Shown here: piece by piece, positions 53,098-61,605 of the stretch
Layout: each line of letters starts with the position of its first letter
How positions within the stretch are numbered: position 1 is the stretch's first letter
Origin: Acidimicrobiales bacterium MED-G01
Lineage (GTDB): Bacteria > Actinomycetota > Acidimicrobiia > Acidimicrobiales > Poriferisodalaceae
Reading direction: 5' to 3'
NCBI GenBank assembly: GCA_002457435.1
Contig: NTLA01000003.1
Coordinates: 1 to 64,000 of the forward strand
DNA: 64,000 bases
Notes under the pieces: generated by a model
Databases searched by the model: none
Seen by the model: the letters and a program-made list of their open reading frames with translations, nothing else
Told to the model about the DNA's origin: nothing
Position numbers and translations under genes: made by a program

Positions 53098-54936
53098 TCA
53101 AATCTGATCCACTTCAGCTTCTGATCTGCCGGCGAGTAATTCGAAGCCAGGTCCTCGGTCAAAGAACTTTAAAGACCCGCGCTCTTTGATCATGCCTTCC
53201 CGAAGGGTATGAGTTTGTTCCACATCAACTTCCCACTGCTCGGAGTCGTTAACAAAAACAACTCCGTAGTCATGCTTTGCGGCCTGTTGGGAAACTTTCC
53301 CCTCGAGTACATCCAACTGAACTAGCGAAACATCTCTTTCAAGCGGATCGCCCCAGCCGCCGCCGCCAGTTGTCTCCACACGAATAAGCGCTCCATAATC
53401 AACCGGCTCTCTATCGCACAAACCCTCCATAACTTGCTCGTCGTCGGAACCGGGGTTGATTGTCACTTTGAATGGCGCGCCTGCCTTGCCACCATTTAGG
53501 CCCCAACAGGAAAGAATCGAGCGATCCGCAATCGACATAAACTTTGCATCGTCAGCAAGCACCCGAATTTCTTTTTGGTAACCCAGGCCTCCCCGGTACT
53601 TGCCCGCACCTCCAGAATCAGCGGCTAAGCCGAGAGTTTCAATTCGAACAGGGAAGCGACCCTCGACAAACTCAGCTGGCAGATTCTTGGAGTCGGGTAC
53701 GACATGGATAGCGTCGCTACCGTCGGCGTAATAACGCCCTCCGGAGCCTCCGCCCAAAATCTCGCGACTGAAGAACCAACCACCGTCGCGGTCTACTCCT
53801 TCAATACCTGTGTATCGAATTGTTTCCTGATCGGCGGGCATCCGGCCGCCGGTTGCCTTCGCCAGCACTCCAGCAAGAACCCCCAACAGCCGTAAAATAA
53901 CAAATGTTCTGGCATTTGTTGGGGCTGGGAATACTGGTGTGACCAAAGTTCCGGGTGGGGGAAACTTAATCTCGAAGAGGGGGACAACACCCTCGTTCAC
54001 ATCAAGTTCTGCCATTCGTTCAGGTGTGTCCGCAAGATTCCTGAGAATCGGCGCAAGCCATTTCTTGAGAAAGACCCCATCGGCGTAATCACCCGCATGA
54101 TTAATGGGTCCCTTTGCTTGTGGGCTGGTTCCATTTAAATCGAGTATCAATTTCTCCGGTGTTTTAGTCAGAGTGATCCTTTGGCAATGAAGCTTCGGGG
54201 GATCAACCCCATCGTGTTCCGCGTAGTCCTCCCACGTCCAAGTGCCCTCCGGAATCTTGGCGAGGATTTCTCTTCGGAACGTCTCCGTCGTACGGTCAAT
54301 TATGGCGTCGAAGCATGTCGTAACGAGATCCACTCCGTACCGTTCGAATAGTTCTGCCAAACGGTCTGCTCCCATCCTGCAGGCGGAACATTCGGCATCA
54401 AGATCCCCGGCCAAACTCTCCGGGAGGCGTGAATTACGCGTCATTATTCTTAACGCGGCTTCATTAGCAATTCCTTGGTCATAGAGCTTGATAGGGGGCA
54501 CCATCAAACCTTCTTCGAAGACCGACAAAGCATCACTGGGCATTGATCCCGGTACTTTCCCGCCAATATCGTCGTGGTGGCCAAATGCTTGCACGAAGGC
54601 CACTACCTGCCCCTCAGCGAAAACCGGGACCGTGACGCAAAGGTCAGGAAGATGCCCAATGCCGCCTTCGGAGAGATAGACATCATTGTGGAAGTAAATG
54701 TCGCCAGGTCGCATTGACTCAATAGGAAAGTCGCGAAGGACCGGATCAACTAGTGCTGAGTACGACCGCCCCGTTAATTTCCGCATTCGCGCATCATGAA
54801 TACCTGCGCGAAAGTCATGTTGGTCTCTGATCATGGGCGACCGAGCTGTTCGGCCAATTGCGTCTTCAACTTCGGCCTCTACCGAGGCCAACGTTCCTTC
54901 GACGATTTCAACAACGATCGGGTCAACTTCCTTCAT
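53098..54936 (-). CDS. hyuB: Hydantoinase B / N-methylhydantoinase B subunit
   Basis: A 612-residue HyuB/oxoprolinase-C-terminal family subunit that works with HyuA in ATP-dependent opening of cyclic amides (hydantoins, 5-oxoproline, lactams) or carboxylation (acetone carboxylase). Seen: F-H-N-D-V-Y-L-S-E-G-G-I-G-H near 82-95 (metal-binding H-x-x-D type region), G-H-H-D-D-I-G-G near 118-125, N-H-A-G-D-Y-A-D near 277-284 and G-G-G-S-G-G-R-Y near 396-403. The ATG lies inside hyuA (14-bp overlap) behind a perfect ribosome site at 54942-54949. Last gene of the operon. It converges with tenA across 69 bp. Confidence 0.92.
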   Translation of the reverse strand: MKEVDPIVVEIVEGTLASVEAEVEDAIGRTARSPMIRDQHDFRAGIHDARMRKLTGRSYSALVDPVLRDFPIESMRPGDIYFHNDVYLSEGGIGHLPDLCVTVPVFAEGQVVAFVQAFGHHDDIGGKVPGSMPSDALSVFEEGLMVPPIKLYDQGIANEAALRIMTRNSRLPESLAGDLDAECSACRMGADRLAELFERYGVDLVTTCFDAIIDRTTETFRREILAKIPEGTWTWEDYAEHDGVDPPKLHCQRITLTKTPEKLILDLNGTSPQAKGPINHAGDYADGVFLKKWLAPILRNLADTPERMAELDVNEGVVPLFEIKFPPPGTLVTPVFPAPTNARTFVILRLLGVLAGVLAKATGGRMPADQETIRYTGIEGVDRDGGWFFSREILGGGSGGRYYADGSDAIHVVPDSKNLPAEFVEGRFPVRIETLGLAADSGGAGKYRGGLGYQKEIRVLADDAKFMSIADRSILSCWGLNGGKAGAPFKVTINPGSDDEQVMEGLCDREPVDYGALIRVETTGGGGWGDPLERDVSLVQLDVLEGKVSQQAAKHDYGVVFVNDSEQWEVDVEQTHTLREGMIKERGSLKFFDRGPGFELLAGRSEAEVDQI

Positions 54937-57004
54937 TGGAGCCTCCTTTGGGCTTCGTCGGCTTGATAACCAGATTGCCTAAAGGATCAACTGTGGCATC
55001 AAAGGATGGTGCTAGAGGGGTTGTAGAACCAAACTCCTCGATTATCGCTGGCCCTTGAATAGTGTCACCTCTACCAAGCGTCGACCGATCGAAAATTGGC
55101 ACGTTGTCCCAGCCGCCGAAGTAAACGTCGCGCCGACCAATTTCTTCAGCCCCGGTGCCAACATCAATAGTTTCGGGATTGGGTCGTTCAATGGGTCCAA
55201 AGGAGGTAGCTCTTAAGTTCACCCATTCGACTACTACTTCAGGCCGGTCCCGGTAACAGTATCCGTACAGGCGCTCATGCTCATCATGAAAATTCCCTAA
55301 AACTTGAGGGATGAAGAATTCGTCAATTGGTCCGCTGGGTGCGCTTGTCTGGACTTCAAACGCCTGTCCTTCATATCTAAGGTCGACCCAACGAGCAAGG
55401 CGCTGATCTGCCTTCATGTATCCCTGATCTTCTAAAGCTGTTGCTGCACGTTGCTCAAGAATGGAGAAGGTTTCTTGAAGTATTTGTCCCGATAGCTCCC
55501 CATCGGTTTGGGCGATTGTTTGGACCTCGTCATGACGCAAATCCACTACTAAAAGTCCATACGCGCTCAGATTGCCCGGGTCAGGGGGGACAATGGCCGC
55601 CTCTAGGCCCAACAAGTCGACGAGTCGGCATGCTTGGAGGGGGCCTGATCCTCCAAAAGCGCATAAAGCGAAGTCTCGTATGTCGAGTCCTTTTCGAACC
55701 GTCACCTGCCGTATTGCATTCGCTTGATTCCATGCCGCTATTTCCAACACTCCAGAGGCACATTCTTCGAGGGTCAAGCCGAGGTCAGTCGCTAAGACCT
55801 CAAGCCCCTGGGATGCTTTTTCGGTGTTTAGCTGGATGCCCCCTCCAATCAAATTTGAAGGAATACGACCCAAAACCAGGTGAGCGTCAGTTACAGCGGG
55901 TGATTCACCCCCTGTGTCGTAACACAACGGGCCAGGCGCTGCTCCGGCAGATTGTGGACCTACCTTGAGACCGCCCTCGGGGCTAACCCAAGCTATCGAC
56001 CCTCCACCGGTACCGACCGTGACAATATCAATCATCGGAACTTTCATGGGATGGCGTCCGATCGAGCCTTCGGTGGTCAGTGCAGGTTCGGCCCCTTGGA
56101 CGACAGTGACATCTGTCGAGGTACCTCCCCCATCAAGCGCCAGTACTTGTTCGAATCCCGCGTGGCGCGCGACTTCGGCGGCGCCTAACGCCCCAGCAGC
56201 GGGGCCAGACAACACCGTTGTAATCGGTTGATCTCCGACAGCGTCAGAGGAAATAATCCCTCCGTTACTTTTCATCACGTAGAACGCCGGGGGTTCGGAA
56301 TCACCAATGAGTTCGAGCCGGTCACTGATGCTTGAGATGTATTGAACCACTCGGTCTTTTACGAACGCGTCGACGAGAGTGGTCACCGATCTTTCGTATT
56401 CGCGATACTCACGAAGAACACGCGAACTAATCGAAACAGTGGCTTCGGGAAAGACTTCGGAAATGATCTCCGCCACTCGTTCTTCGTGAGAAGAGTTGAG
56501 ATAAGAATGGAGTAAACACACCCCGATTGAGTGAACCCCACTGTCTCGGAAGAAACTTGCCGCGGCTATCACGCTCTGTTCGTCAAGTTCCTCAACTACT
56601 TGTCCTCGTGCGTCAAGACGTTCCGACACTTCCTGAACAAGGTGCAGTGGGACGATTCTGTCCGGTTTTACCCAGAAGTATGAGTTGCCATAGCCATCCG
56701 GGACACTTTGTCGAGCAATTTCTAATACGTGCCGAAAACCTTGAGTCGTGATGAGCCCCAACCCACTCATATCATCTTCGAGCAATGCGTTAGTCGCAAC
56801 TGTCGTACCGTGGCTGACAGTCGAAACTTCATCGGACACAAGAGTCGCTTGGTCAAGTATCAGTCGGATGCCTTCAACAAAGGCTTCCGCCGGGTTCGAC
56901 GGGACTGATGGTGTCTTGGTTGCATGGAGTTCCCCCGTCGCTTCATCAAACGCGACAACGTCCGTGAAAGTTCCGCCTGTATCGATACCAATTCGGACTG
57001 TCAT
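54923..57004 (-). CDS. hyuA: Hydantoinase A / N-methylhydantoinase A subunit
   Basis: A 693-residue HyuA/oxoprolinase-N-terminal subunit of the ASKHA ATPase fold. The first phosphate motif G-I-D-T-G-G-T-F-T-D is at 5-14, the second A-L-D-G-G-G-T-S-T-D-V near 292-302, and the H-G-T-T-V-A-T-N-A near 66-74 is family-typical. It activates the cyclic amide by phosphorylation for HyuB. Starts overlapping the DUF1116 gene by 4 bp and ends overlapping hyuB by 14 bp. In this operon its substrate may be a hydantoin or lactam produced, or consumed, beside the barbiturase-type enzyme. Acetone carboxylase is unlikely because no gamma subunit is present. Confidence 0.92.
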   Translation of the reverse strand: MTVRIGIDTGGTFTDVVAFDEATGELHATKTPSVPSNPAEAFVEGIRLILDQATLVSDEVSTVSHGTTVATNALLEDDMSGLGLITTQGFRHVLEIARQSVPDGYGNSYFWVKPDRIVPLHLVQEVSERLDARGQVVEELDEQSVIAAASFFRDSGVHSIGVCLLHSYLNSSHEERVAEIISEVFPEATVSISSRVLREYREYERSVTTLVDAFVKDRVVQYISSISDRLELIGDSEPPAFYVMKSNGGIISSDAVGDQPITTVLSGPAAGALGAAEVARHAGFEQVLALDGGGTSTDVTVVQGAEPALTTEGSIGRHPMKVPMIDIVTVGTGGGSIAWVSPEGGLKVGPQSAGAAPGPLCYDTGGESPAVTDAHLVLGRIPSNLIGGGIQLNTEKASQGLEVLATDLGLTLEECASGVLEIAAWNQANAIRQVTVRKGLDIRDFALCAFGGSGPLQACRLVDLLGLEAAIVPPDPGNLSAYGLLVVDLRHDEVQTIAQTDGELSGQILQETFSILEQRAATALEDQGYMKADQRLARWVDLRYEGQAFEVQTSAPSGPIDEFFIPQVLGNFHDEHERLYGYCYRDRPEVVVEWVNLRATSFGPIERPNPETIDVGTGAEEIGRRDVYFGGWDNVPIFDRSTLGRGDTIQGPAIIEEFGSTTPLAPSFDATVDPLGNLVIKPTKPKGGSNEGS
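54942..54949 (-). promoter_or_regulatory. Ribosome binding site of hyuB inside the end of hyuA
   Basis: Read on the minus strand, A-A-A-G-G-A-G-G ends five bases before the hyuB ATG. It is one of the clearest ribosome sites in the window. It lies within hyuA coding sequence, so hyuB translation can start independently of hyuA termination. Confidence 0.6.
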
Positions 57005-58410
57005 GCGCTCTCACCTGACTCTGCTACTACCGCTAGGGCCTGTTCAAAACAGGACATCGGAGGCTCCACAAGGCCTGCTCCAACTTGGCCTATTCCAGCT
57101 TCTTTGCCCGCCATACCAGTATTCACAGCGGGGAGAATCTGAGTAGACACTACTTTCGCGACGTCGATGCCAGTCGGTGTGCCACGAAAGTCCAAAGAAG
57201 CAATTTGTAGGTGCGGATTCTCTGCGAGCGTAATCTCATACATTTGATCAGTTTTTTGGTGCGCTAATTCCACGGATCCTCCTACAAATCGGACGATAGC
57301 CGGAGCACAGACCATTGCGAAGCCGCCAATCCCATATGTTTCCATAATGGTCGAGTCACCAATATCGGGGTTGATGTCTTTATTGGAAAACCCTGGGAAC
57401 AAGATTCCCTCGGGCGTGTTTGCTGGGGCTGTGAACCATTGATCTCCGGCTCCACTGACTTGAATTCCAAACTCGGTTCCATTGCGAGCCATGGCGACCA
57501 CCATCGTTGAACCCGGTATGTTCCGAGCAGCGTCTGCTGATGCTTTGGCCGCGGGCATCACCATATTCAATACAAAGTGTTCGTTTCCGTTTATGAATTC
57601 AAAAACCTGCGAAATTTCCGCACTGCTAACGTCGCACTGCGCAATCGAGGCTGACATCTCGCGGAGAAACAAGGCTGACCCCGCACGGTTTCGGTTGTGG
57701 CCTTCGTCTCCCATTTGAAGGGACTGAGCAAGTAATGCCCGGACATCAAAGGGGCCGTGTCGGGCAAAAGCTTCCGAAAGGATCGGGGCGAGATGTGAAT
57801 TAATCCACCGAAGGCGATCAATTACCTCAGGCGAATATGCACCCATTCGCAGAACCTTGCCGAGTCCTTCATTGAGGTTCGAGTAGGCGACTTGCTGATT
57901 TACTTCGTCTCGCACTTCATATAGCGACATTGAGGCACTAATGACGCCTGCCATGGGTCCTACCGCACCCCGACTATGGCACGGTAAGAGCTCAATCTCA
58001 TTTGCTTCACAAAGTCGCCAGGCTTCGTCGGCATCGGCAGCTTCGCCTTCTAGCAGAAGCGCTCCAACCAGAGCACCTCTTAGTGGCCCGGACGCGTTCT
58101 GCCACGAAATTGGCGGACCGGAGTGCAGGAACTGTCGCCTTTCGAGGCCCAGCGCCTGGTGGGCTGTCGTCAGACCAACTACTTCCGGGCGTGCTTCGAT
58201 CATTGCTTGAACTGCTTGTTGGTTTGCATTGATTCTTCGCCGATCAGCAGCGATCCGTGACAAAGAAAGTGCCAATCCTTCGCGCGGAGGTTGCCACGTT
58301 GCGTCTGCAATCGAAATTCCTTGATCCCGTATGGCATCTGACAGAAGTTGAATCCCTACTGCAGAAATTTTCGGGTTCCGAAGCAATCCTGCGCCATCTT
58401 GTTCCATCAT
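57001..58410 (-). CDS. DUF1116 protein, AllG (YlbE/YahG)-like carbamoyltransferase subunit
   Basis: A 469-residue DUF1116 protein. E. coli YlbE of this family has been reported as AllG, one of three subunits (with FdrA and YlbF) of oxamate carbamoyltransferase. Seen: L-H-S-G-P-P-I-S-W near 95-103, G-A-L-V-G-A-L-L-L-E-G near 111-121, P-C-H-S-R-G-A-V-G-P-M-A-G near 142-154, and G-D-E-G-H-N-R-N near 232-239, the best conserved patch. ATG overlaps the fdrA stop by 4 bp, and its own TGA overlaps hyuA by 4 bp. The normal partner set is complete here. The substrate is likely a carbamoyl amide, but which one is inference. Confidence 0.88.
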   Translation of the reverse strand: MMEQDGAGLLRNPKISAVGIQLLSDAIRDQGISIADATWQPPREGLALSLSRIAADRRRINANQQAVQAMIEARPEVVGLTTAHQALGLERRQFLHSGPPISWQNASGPLRGALVGALLLEGEAADADEAWRLCEANEIELLPCHSRGAVGPMAGVISASMSLYEVRDEVNQQVAYSNLNEGLGKVLRMGAYSPEVIDRLRWINSHLAPILSEAFARHGPFDVRALLAQSLQMGDEGHNRNRAGSALFLREMSASIAQCDVSSAEISQVFEFINGNEHFVLNMVMPAAKASADAARNIPGSTMVVAMARNGTEFGIQVSGAGDQWFTAPANTPEGILFPGFSNKDINPDIGDSTIMETYGIGGFAMVCAPAIVRFVGGSVELAHQKTDQMYEITLAENPHLQIASLDFRGTPTGIDVAKVVSTQILPAVNTGMAGKEAGIGQVGAGLVEPPMSCFEQALAVVAESGESA

Positions 58411-59771
58411 CGAATTACTGCTGCCCTAGCCGCACTTGCATTGGACAAATGAACTTCGGCTCCAGCCTGGGTCAGCTGGTTCACTTGCGAATCAAAATTT
58501 TGTGGGTCGCCGTTGGTCCCAATCAGGGAAACAAAAATAGGAACTGAAATATCGCGGAGAGCGCTTTGTAATTCAGCTGCTGGATCTGGTGAGGCACCAT
58601 GACCGAGTACTACATCGAGCAACACTGTTCCTACAGTTTCATCTCTGCTCATTTCTGCTAGTCGCTCCAACCGAAGGGTGTTGTCAATCATTGGGTGCGG
58701 CCTTCCGACTGTGTATTCATCAGCACCCAGATCCACAATTTCAGCTTCGCAGCCCGAAGCCTGCGCAATTGCTTGAGCTTCGATAGCTAACGTGCCGCCG
58801 CTGAATAGTCCAACTAGGCGACCGCTTCCATTTGGCCGCTCCATGGCTGGTCTCCACACCGGTACAGCCCGGAGCTCGAAACCCGCGACCTCGAGGAGTT
58901 GGTCAGTTCCATTGGTGAGGTCTCCTGTCGGGACCCACACGACTGGCGTCGAAAGTTTCGATGCAGCATCTTCTAGTGACTCCCGAGTTGAGGGGCCTAC
59001 CTCCTTGGCGACGATGCCAATGACTTCCACAGTCGGGTCATCTTCCAGCATGGTCAGTGCCGTGTGGGCTGAGATACCACCAATCTCATCCGTGAGGTCT
59101 CTCCCTCCAAGTCCCAAAACGTGGCGAACTCCCACCCCGGCATGGTCACACAATGCGAGTACTTGTTGCGCGCCGGTGCCTGATGCGGAAATGAGACCTA
59201 TTGGGCCTGCGGGTATCACATTTGCAAAACCCAGACCGACACCGTCGAGAATCACTGTCCCACAGTCTGGGCCCATAACGAGCAGTCCCAGATCTGTGGC
59301 TTGTTTCTTGAGGCTCAGCTCATTTTTGATAGATACGTTGTCGCTAAAGATCACCGGGTGCGCCCCTGCCTCAATCGCTTCGACAGCCTGATACGCGGCG
59401 TGCTCGCCCGGAACTGAAACTAGGGCAACGTCCGATTTCCAATCTGTGGCTAAACGCCCGAGTGATCTTGGTCGATGATTCAGATTCTCATGCGCAACAG
59501 TGGGATCCTGCGACTGATTTAACAGGTCGTCAATTATTTGTAAACAACGAGAGATGGCTTCTTCTTCAGCTCTAAATGCTATGAGCAGCTCGCTGCCAGA
59601 TCCTTCAGGGATTTCATAGCCAGCTGTCCTAGCTAGCTCCATATTTAAGGTCGTTGCCATAGCGACTATGGGGTCGCTGATCCCGTTGTCTTGTGACAGT
59701 GTTCTGGTCAGCAGCATGAGTGCTACTGAATCCCGATAAAGACCTGAGCGGAGTTCTACGTGGTCAATCAC
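58407..59771 (-). CDS. fdrA: FdrA-family protein (acyl-CoA-synthetase-like carbamoyltransferase subunit)
   Basis: A 454-residue FdrA protein, with a succinyl-CoA-synthetase-alpha-like core. The family N-terminus Y-R-D-S-V-A-L-M near 12-19 and M-A-T-T-L-N-M near 38-44 is clear. The nucleotide-fold segment runs through M-G-P-D-C-G-T near 165-171 and S-A-S-G-T-G-A-Q-Q near 194-202, and F-S-G-G-T-L near 331-336 opens the C-terminal part. At 454 residues it is about 100 shorter than E. coli FdrA. It starts at GTG with a 4-bp overlap on the DUF2877 gene. Together with 57001 and 59768 it should form a phosphorolytic carbamoyltransferase. Confidence 0.9.
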   Translation of the reverse strand: MIDHVELRSGLYRDSVALMLLTRTLSQDNGISDPIVAMATTLNMELARTAGYEIPEGSGSELLIAFRAEEEAISRCLQIIDDLLNQSQDPTVAHENLNHRPRSLGRLATDWKSDVALVSVPGEHAAYQAVEAIEAGAHPVIFSDNVSIKNELSLKKQATDLGLLVMGPDCGTVILDGVGLGFANVIPAGPIGLISASGTGAQQVLALCDHAGVGVRHVLGLGGRDLTDEIGGISAHTALTMLEDDPTVEVIGIVAKEVGPSTRESLEDAASKLSTPVVWVPTGDLTNGTDQLLEVAGFELRAVPVWRPAMERPNGSGRLVGLFSGGTLAIEAQAIAQASGCEAEIVDLGADEYTVGRPHPMIDNTLRLERLAEMSRDETVGTVLLDVVLGHGASPDPAAELQSALRDISVPIFVSLIGTNGDPQNFDSQVNQLTQAGAEVHLSNASAARAAVIR

Positions 59772-60352
59772 ACTGGGTCACTCTTGAATGCGTCGCTCAA
59801 GGCTTGACGAACACCCTCCATCACGTATCCGCCCGAAGTAGCTCCAAAATTGGAGAGTGAACAGATCGCCCGACCAAGATCTCCAAATCCGGTCAGTGTC
59901 TCCATTAAATCGAGCACTGGGCGTGCGGCCTGACCTCGAGACGCGTACCGAAGCAATTCGAAGGAGTACGCGGTCGTCGCATCTTTTCGGCAAACTGCAT
60001 ACAAATCCTTAGAGAGCCCGGGCCTTCCTAGGGCATGAAATGTAATCAGCATCCCTACAACGACGTCATCACCCGCAGGTGTCAGACCTGGGCCCCATCC
60101 AACGCATGCCTCAGGTCGCGATGGGAGTTTAGGGAACTGGGTCAGAGACAAAAATTGGTCGACCAACTTCTGGTCAAATTTCGATATCGGACAGGTGGGG
60201 TTCCACCACCTCCGGGCCACTATTGGCAGTTCCACTTCAGATTCGGCAACAACTCCATTGGGGAACTGATGACCATCGCGGGGTTCGAGAATCACGATGG
60301 TGTCGGGAGAAGCGTCTCGCAACACCAGACTCGCTGCGGCTACATCAGTCAT
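59768..60352 (-). CDS. DUF2877 protein, AllH (YlbF)-like carbamoyltransferase subunit
   Basis: A 194-residue DUF2877 protein with the family core [16 protein letters not shown] at about 84-99. E. coli YlbF of this family (about 270 residues) is reported as AllH of oxamate carbamoyltransferase, so this copy is short at the N-terminus. I place the start at ATG 60352, just inside the barbiturase-like gene (8-bp overlap). An in-frame ATG at 60424 would add 24 basic residues lying entirely inside that gene. Its TGA overlaps the fdrA GTG by 4 bp. The small size could mean a reduced or differently regulated subunit. Confidence 0.82.
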   Translation of the reverse strand: MTDVAAASLVLRDASPDTIVILEPRDGHQFPNGVVAESEVELPIVARRWWNPTCPISKFDQKLVDQFLSLTQFPKLPSRPEACVGWGPGLTPAGDDVVVGMLITFHALGRPGLSKDLYAVCRKDATTAYSFELLRYASRGQAARPVLDLMETLTGFGDLGRAICSLSNFGATSGGYVMEGVRQALSDAFKSDPV

Positions 60353-61457
60353 CAAATAACTCCACAAGGGCTGCGACCGGACCGCCGCCTGGGGGGCCCT
60401 GGTGCAGCGCGGCAACCGACACAAAGACAGCTGGGTCTTCTACAGCAGCTGCTATAACTCCTCCAACAGCGGCCTTTATTTGCCGATGATGGTGGACGTC
60501 GGAGTCGTTGAGCATTACTTGGCGATAGCCGCGGAGCATCCCTCGAGGGTCAGCTTCGGCCTTAGCAAAAATTTGGACGATGTTACCGGGAAGATCCTTC
60601 GGTAGAGAGTTCCCGGAAATGGGGAGCCCTGCGTTACGGATCGCTTCATAAACACCCCCGGAGTCAATCGCGTCTTTCATTACTGAGTGACCGACTCGAA
60701 ATCTTCCGCCTGCCCCGGCGGCGTTTCCGACGACCACGATTTGACCACAGTCCAATTCAACTCCAGACGAGCAGGACGCCACCGTGCAGTACAAGTCAAG
60801 ATCGTGTCCAATCTGCTCAGCTTCGGGCATATCTATTTCACCGAGGGCAACCGCTATTCCAAGTGCCGCCGTCCCATTAGAAATAGCCATCGATTCCAGA
60901 GGCTCATGGGTGAATACTGTCTTGCCGCGACGGGCAGCATCATTTATCGATTCCATGGTTAAGAGAGGAGTCTTGGTCTGAACAAAATGGACATCCTCGG
61001 GATTTGAGATACCTGCCTGGTCCATTGCAACGCGTACACCATCAGCGATCACATTGACCATCGTCGGTCTACCTATGTCCTCAGGCTGTATCGGATCACT
61101 CATTGAAATCCCGACTGAAAGTCGAGGAGGGCCGTCGCCCTCTTGGGTTATCCCATCTTGGGTGAAAATTACGGCGTTGGGGCAAAGCACACCATCAGTC
61201 CCTCCAGACCAAGCCATTGGGATTTGCTCAATTTCTGGAGTTGAGCGACTACCAGAGCTCAAAAGCGTTGAGCGAAAAGCTTGGTCTGCCAAAATTCTGG
61301 TGTAGTCATTAACTCCCCCGTTGCCTTCTGTTTTGCCGACAACAGCAATCACATGATCGGGGTTGATTTGCCCGTCCGATATCAGGGCTTCAAGACCACT
61401 CGAATCTGAAACCCCTCCGAGTAGCACCTTGTGAGCAGCGAACGGCATGCTACGCAC
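60345..61457 (-). CDS. Ring-opening amidohydrolase: barbiturase / cyanuric acid amidohydrolase family
   Basis: A 370-residue protein of the rare three-repeat Toblerone fold, which opens barbiturate to ureidomalonate or cyanurate to carboxybiuret. All three Ser-Lys dyads can be placed: Lys42 in V-V-G-K-T-E-G-N, Lys162 in V-Q-T-K-T-P, Lys299 in F-A-K-A-E-A-D, Ser84 in A-W-S-G-G-T-D-G-V, Ser231 in S-C-S-S-G-V-E and Ser347 in [14 protein letters not shown]. Length fits the family (about 365-370). It heads an operon with AllH-, FdrA- and AllG-like genes, which favours a ureido-acid product over cyanurate breakdown. No biuret or allophanate hydrolase is present. Barbiturate or another cyclic ureide is the likely substrate. 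Confidence 0.92.
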   Translation of the reverse strand: MRSMPFAAHKVLLGGVSDSSGLEALISDGQINPDHVIAVVGKTEGNGGVNDYTRILADQAFRSTLLSSGSRSTPEIEQIPMAWSGGTDGVLCPNAVIFTQDGITQEGDGPPRLSVGISMSDPIQPEDIGRPTMVNVIADGVRVAMDQAGISNPEDVHFVQTKTPLLTMESINDAARRGKTVFTHEPLESMAISNGTAALGIAVALGEIDMPEAEQIGHDLDLYCTVASCSSGVELDCGQIVVVGNAAGAGGRFRVGHSVMKDAIDSGGVYEAIRNAGLPISGNSLPKDLPGNIVQIFAKAEADPRGMLRGYRQVMLNDSDVHHHRQIKAAVGGVIAAAVEDPAVFVSVAALHQGPPGGGPVAALVELFDD

Positions 61458-61605
61458 CTTCCTCTCAAAGTAGGTTCCTTATTCCGTCCGGCATCTTAAT
61501 TTGAGCAGTACTGGTGCGCCCAAGTTTTCAAATTTCACACAACGAATCGGGAACTATTCGGCAAGCAACCTCAACTGTCGCACAGACTCCTAAATCCGAA
61601 CTTAA

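Noticed and set aside
53082-53108. 7-bp inverted repeat (a-t-c-a-g-a-t / a-t-c-t-g-a-t) between tenA and hyuB as a bidirectional terminator.
   Set aside because: AT-rich, short and overlapping the hyuB stop codon. Too weak to call.
54923-57004. Acetone carboxylase beta subunit.
   Set aside because: No gamma-subunit gene is adjacent, and the neighbours are ring-opening and carbamoyl-transfer proteins.
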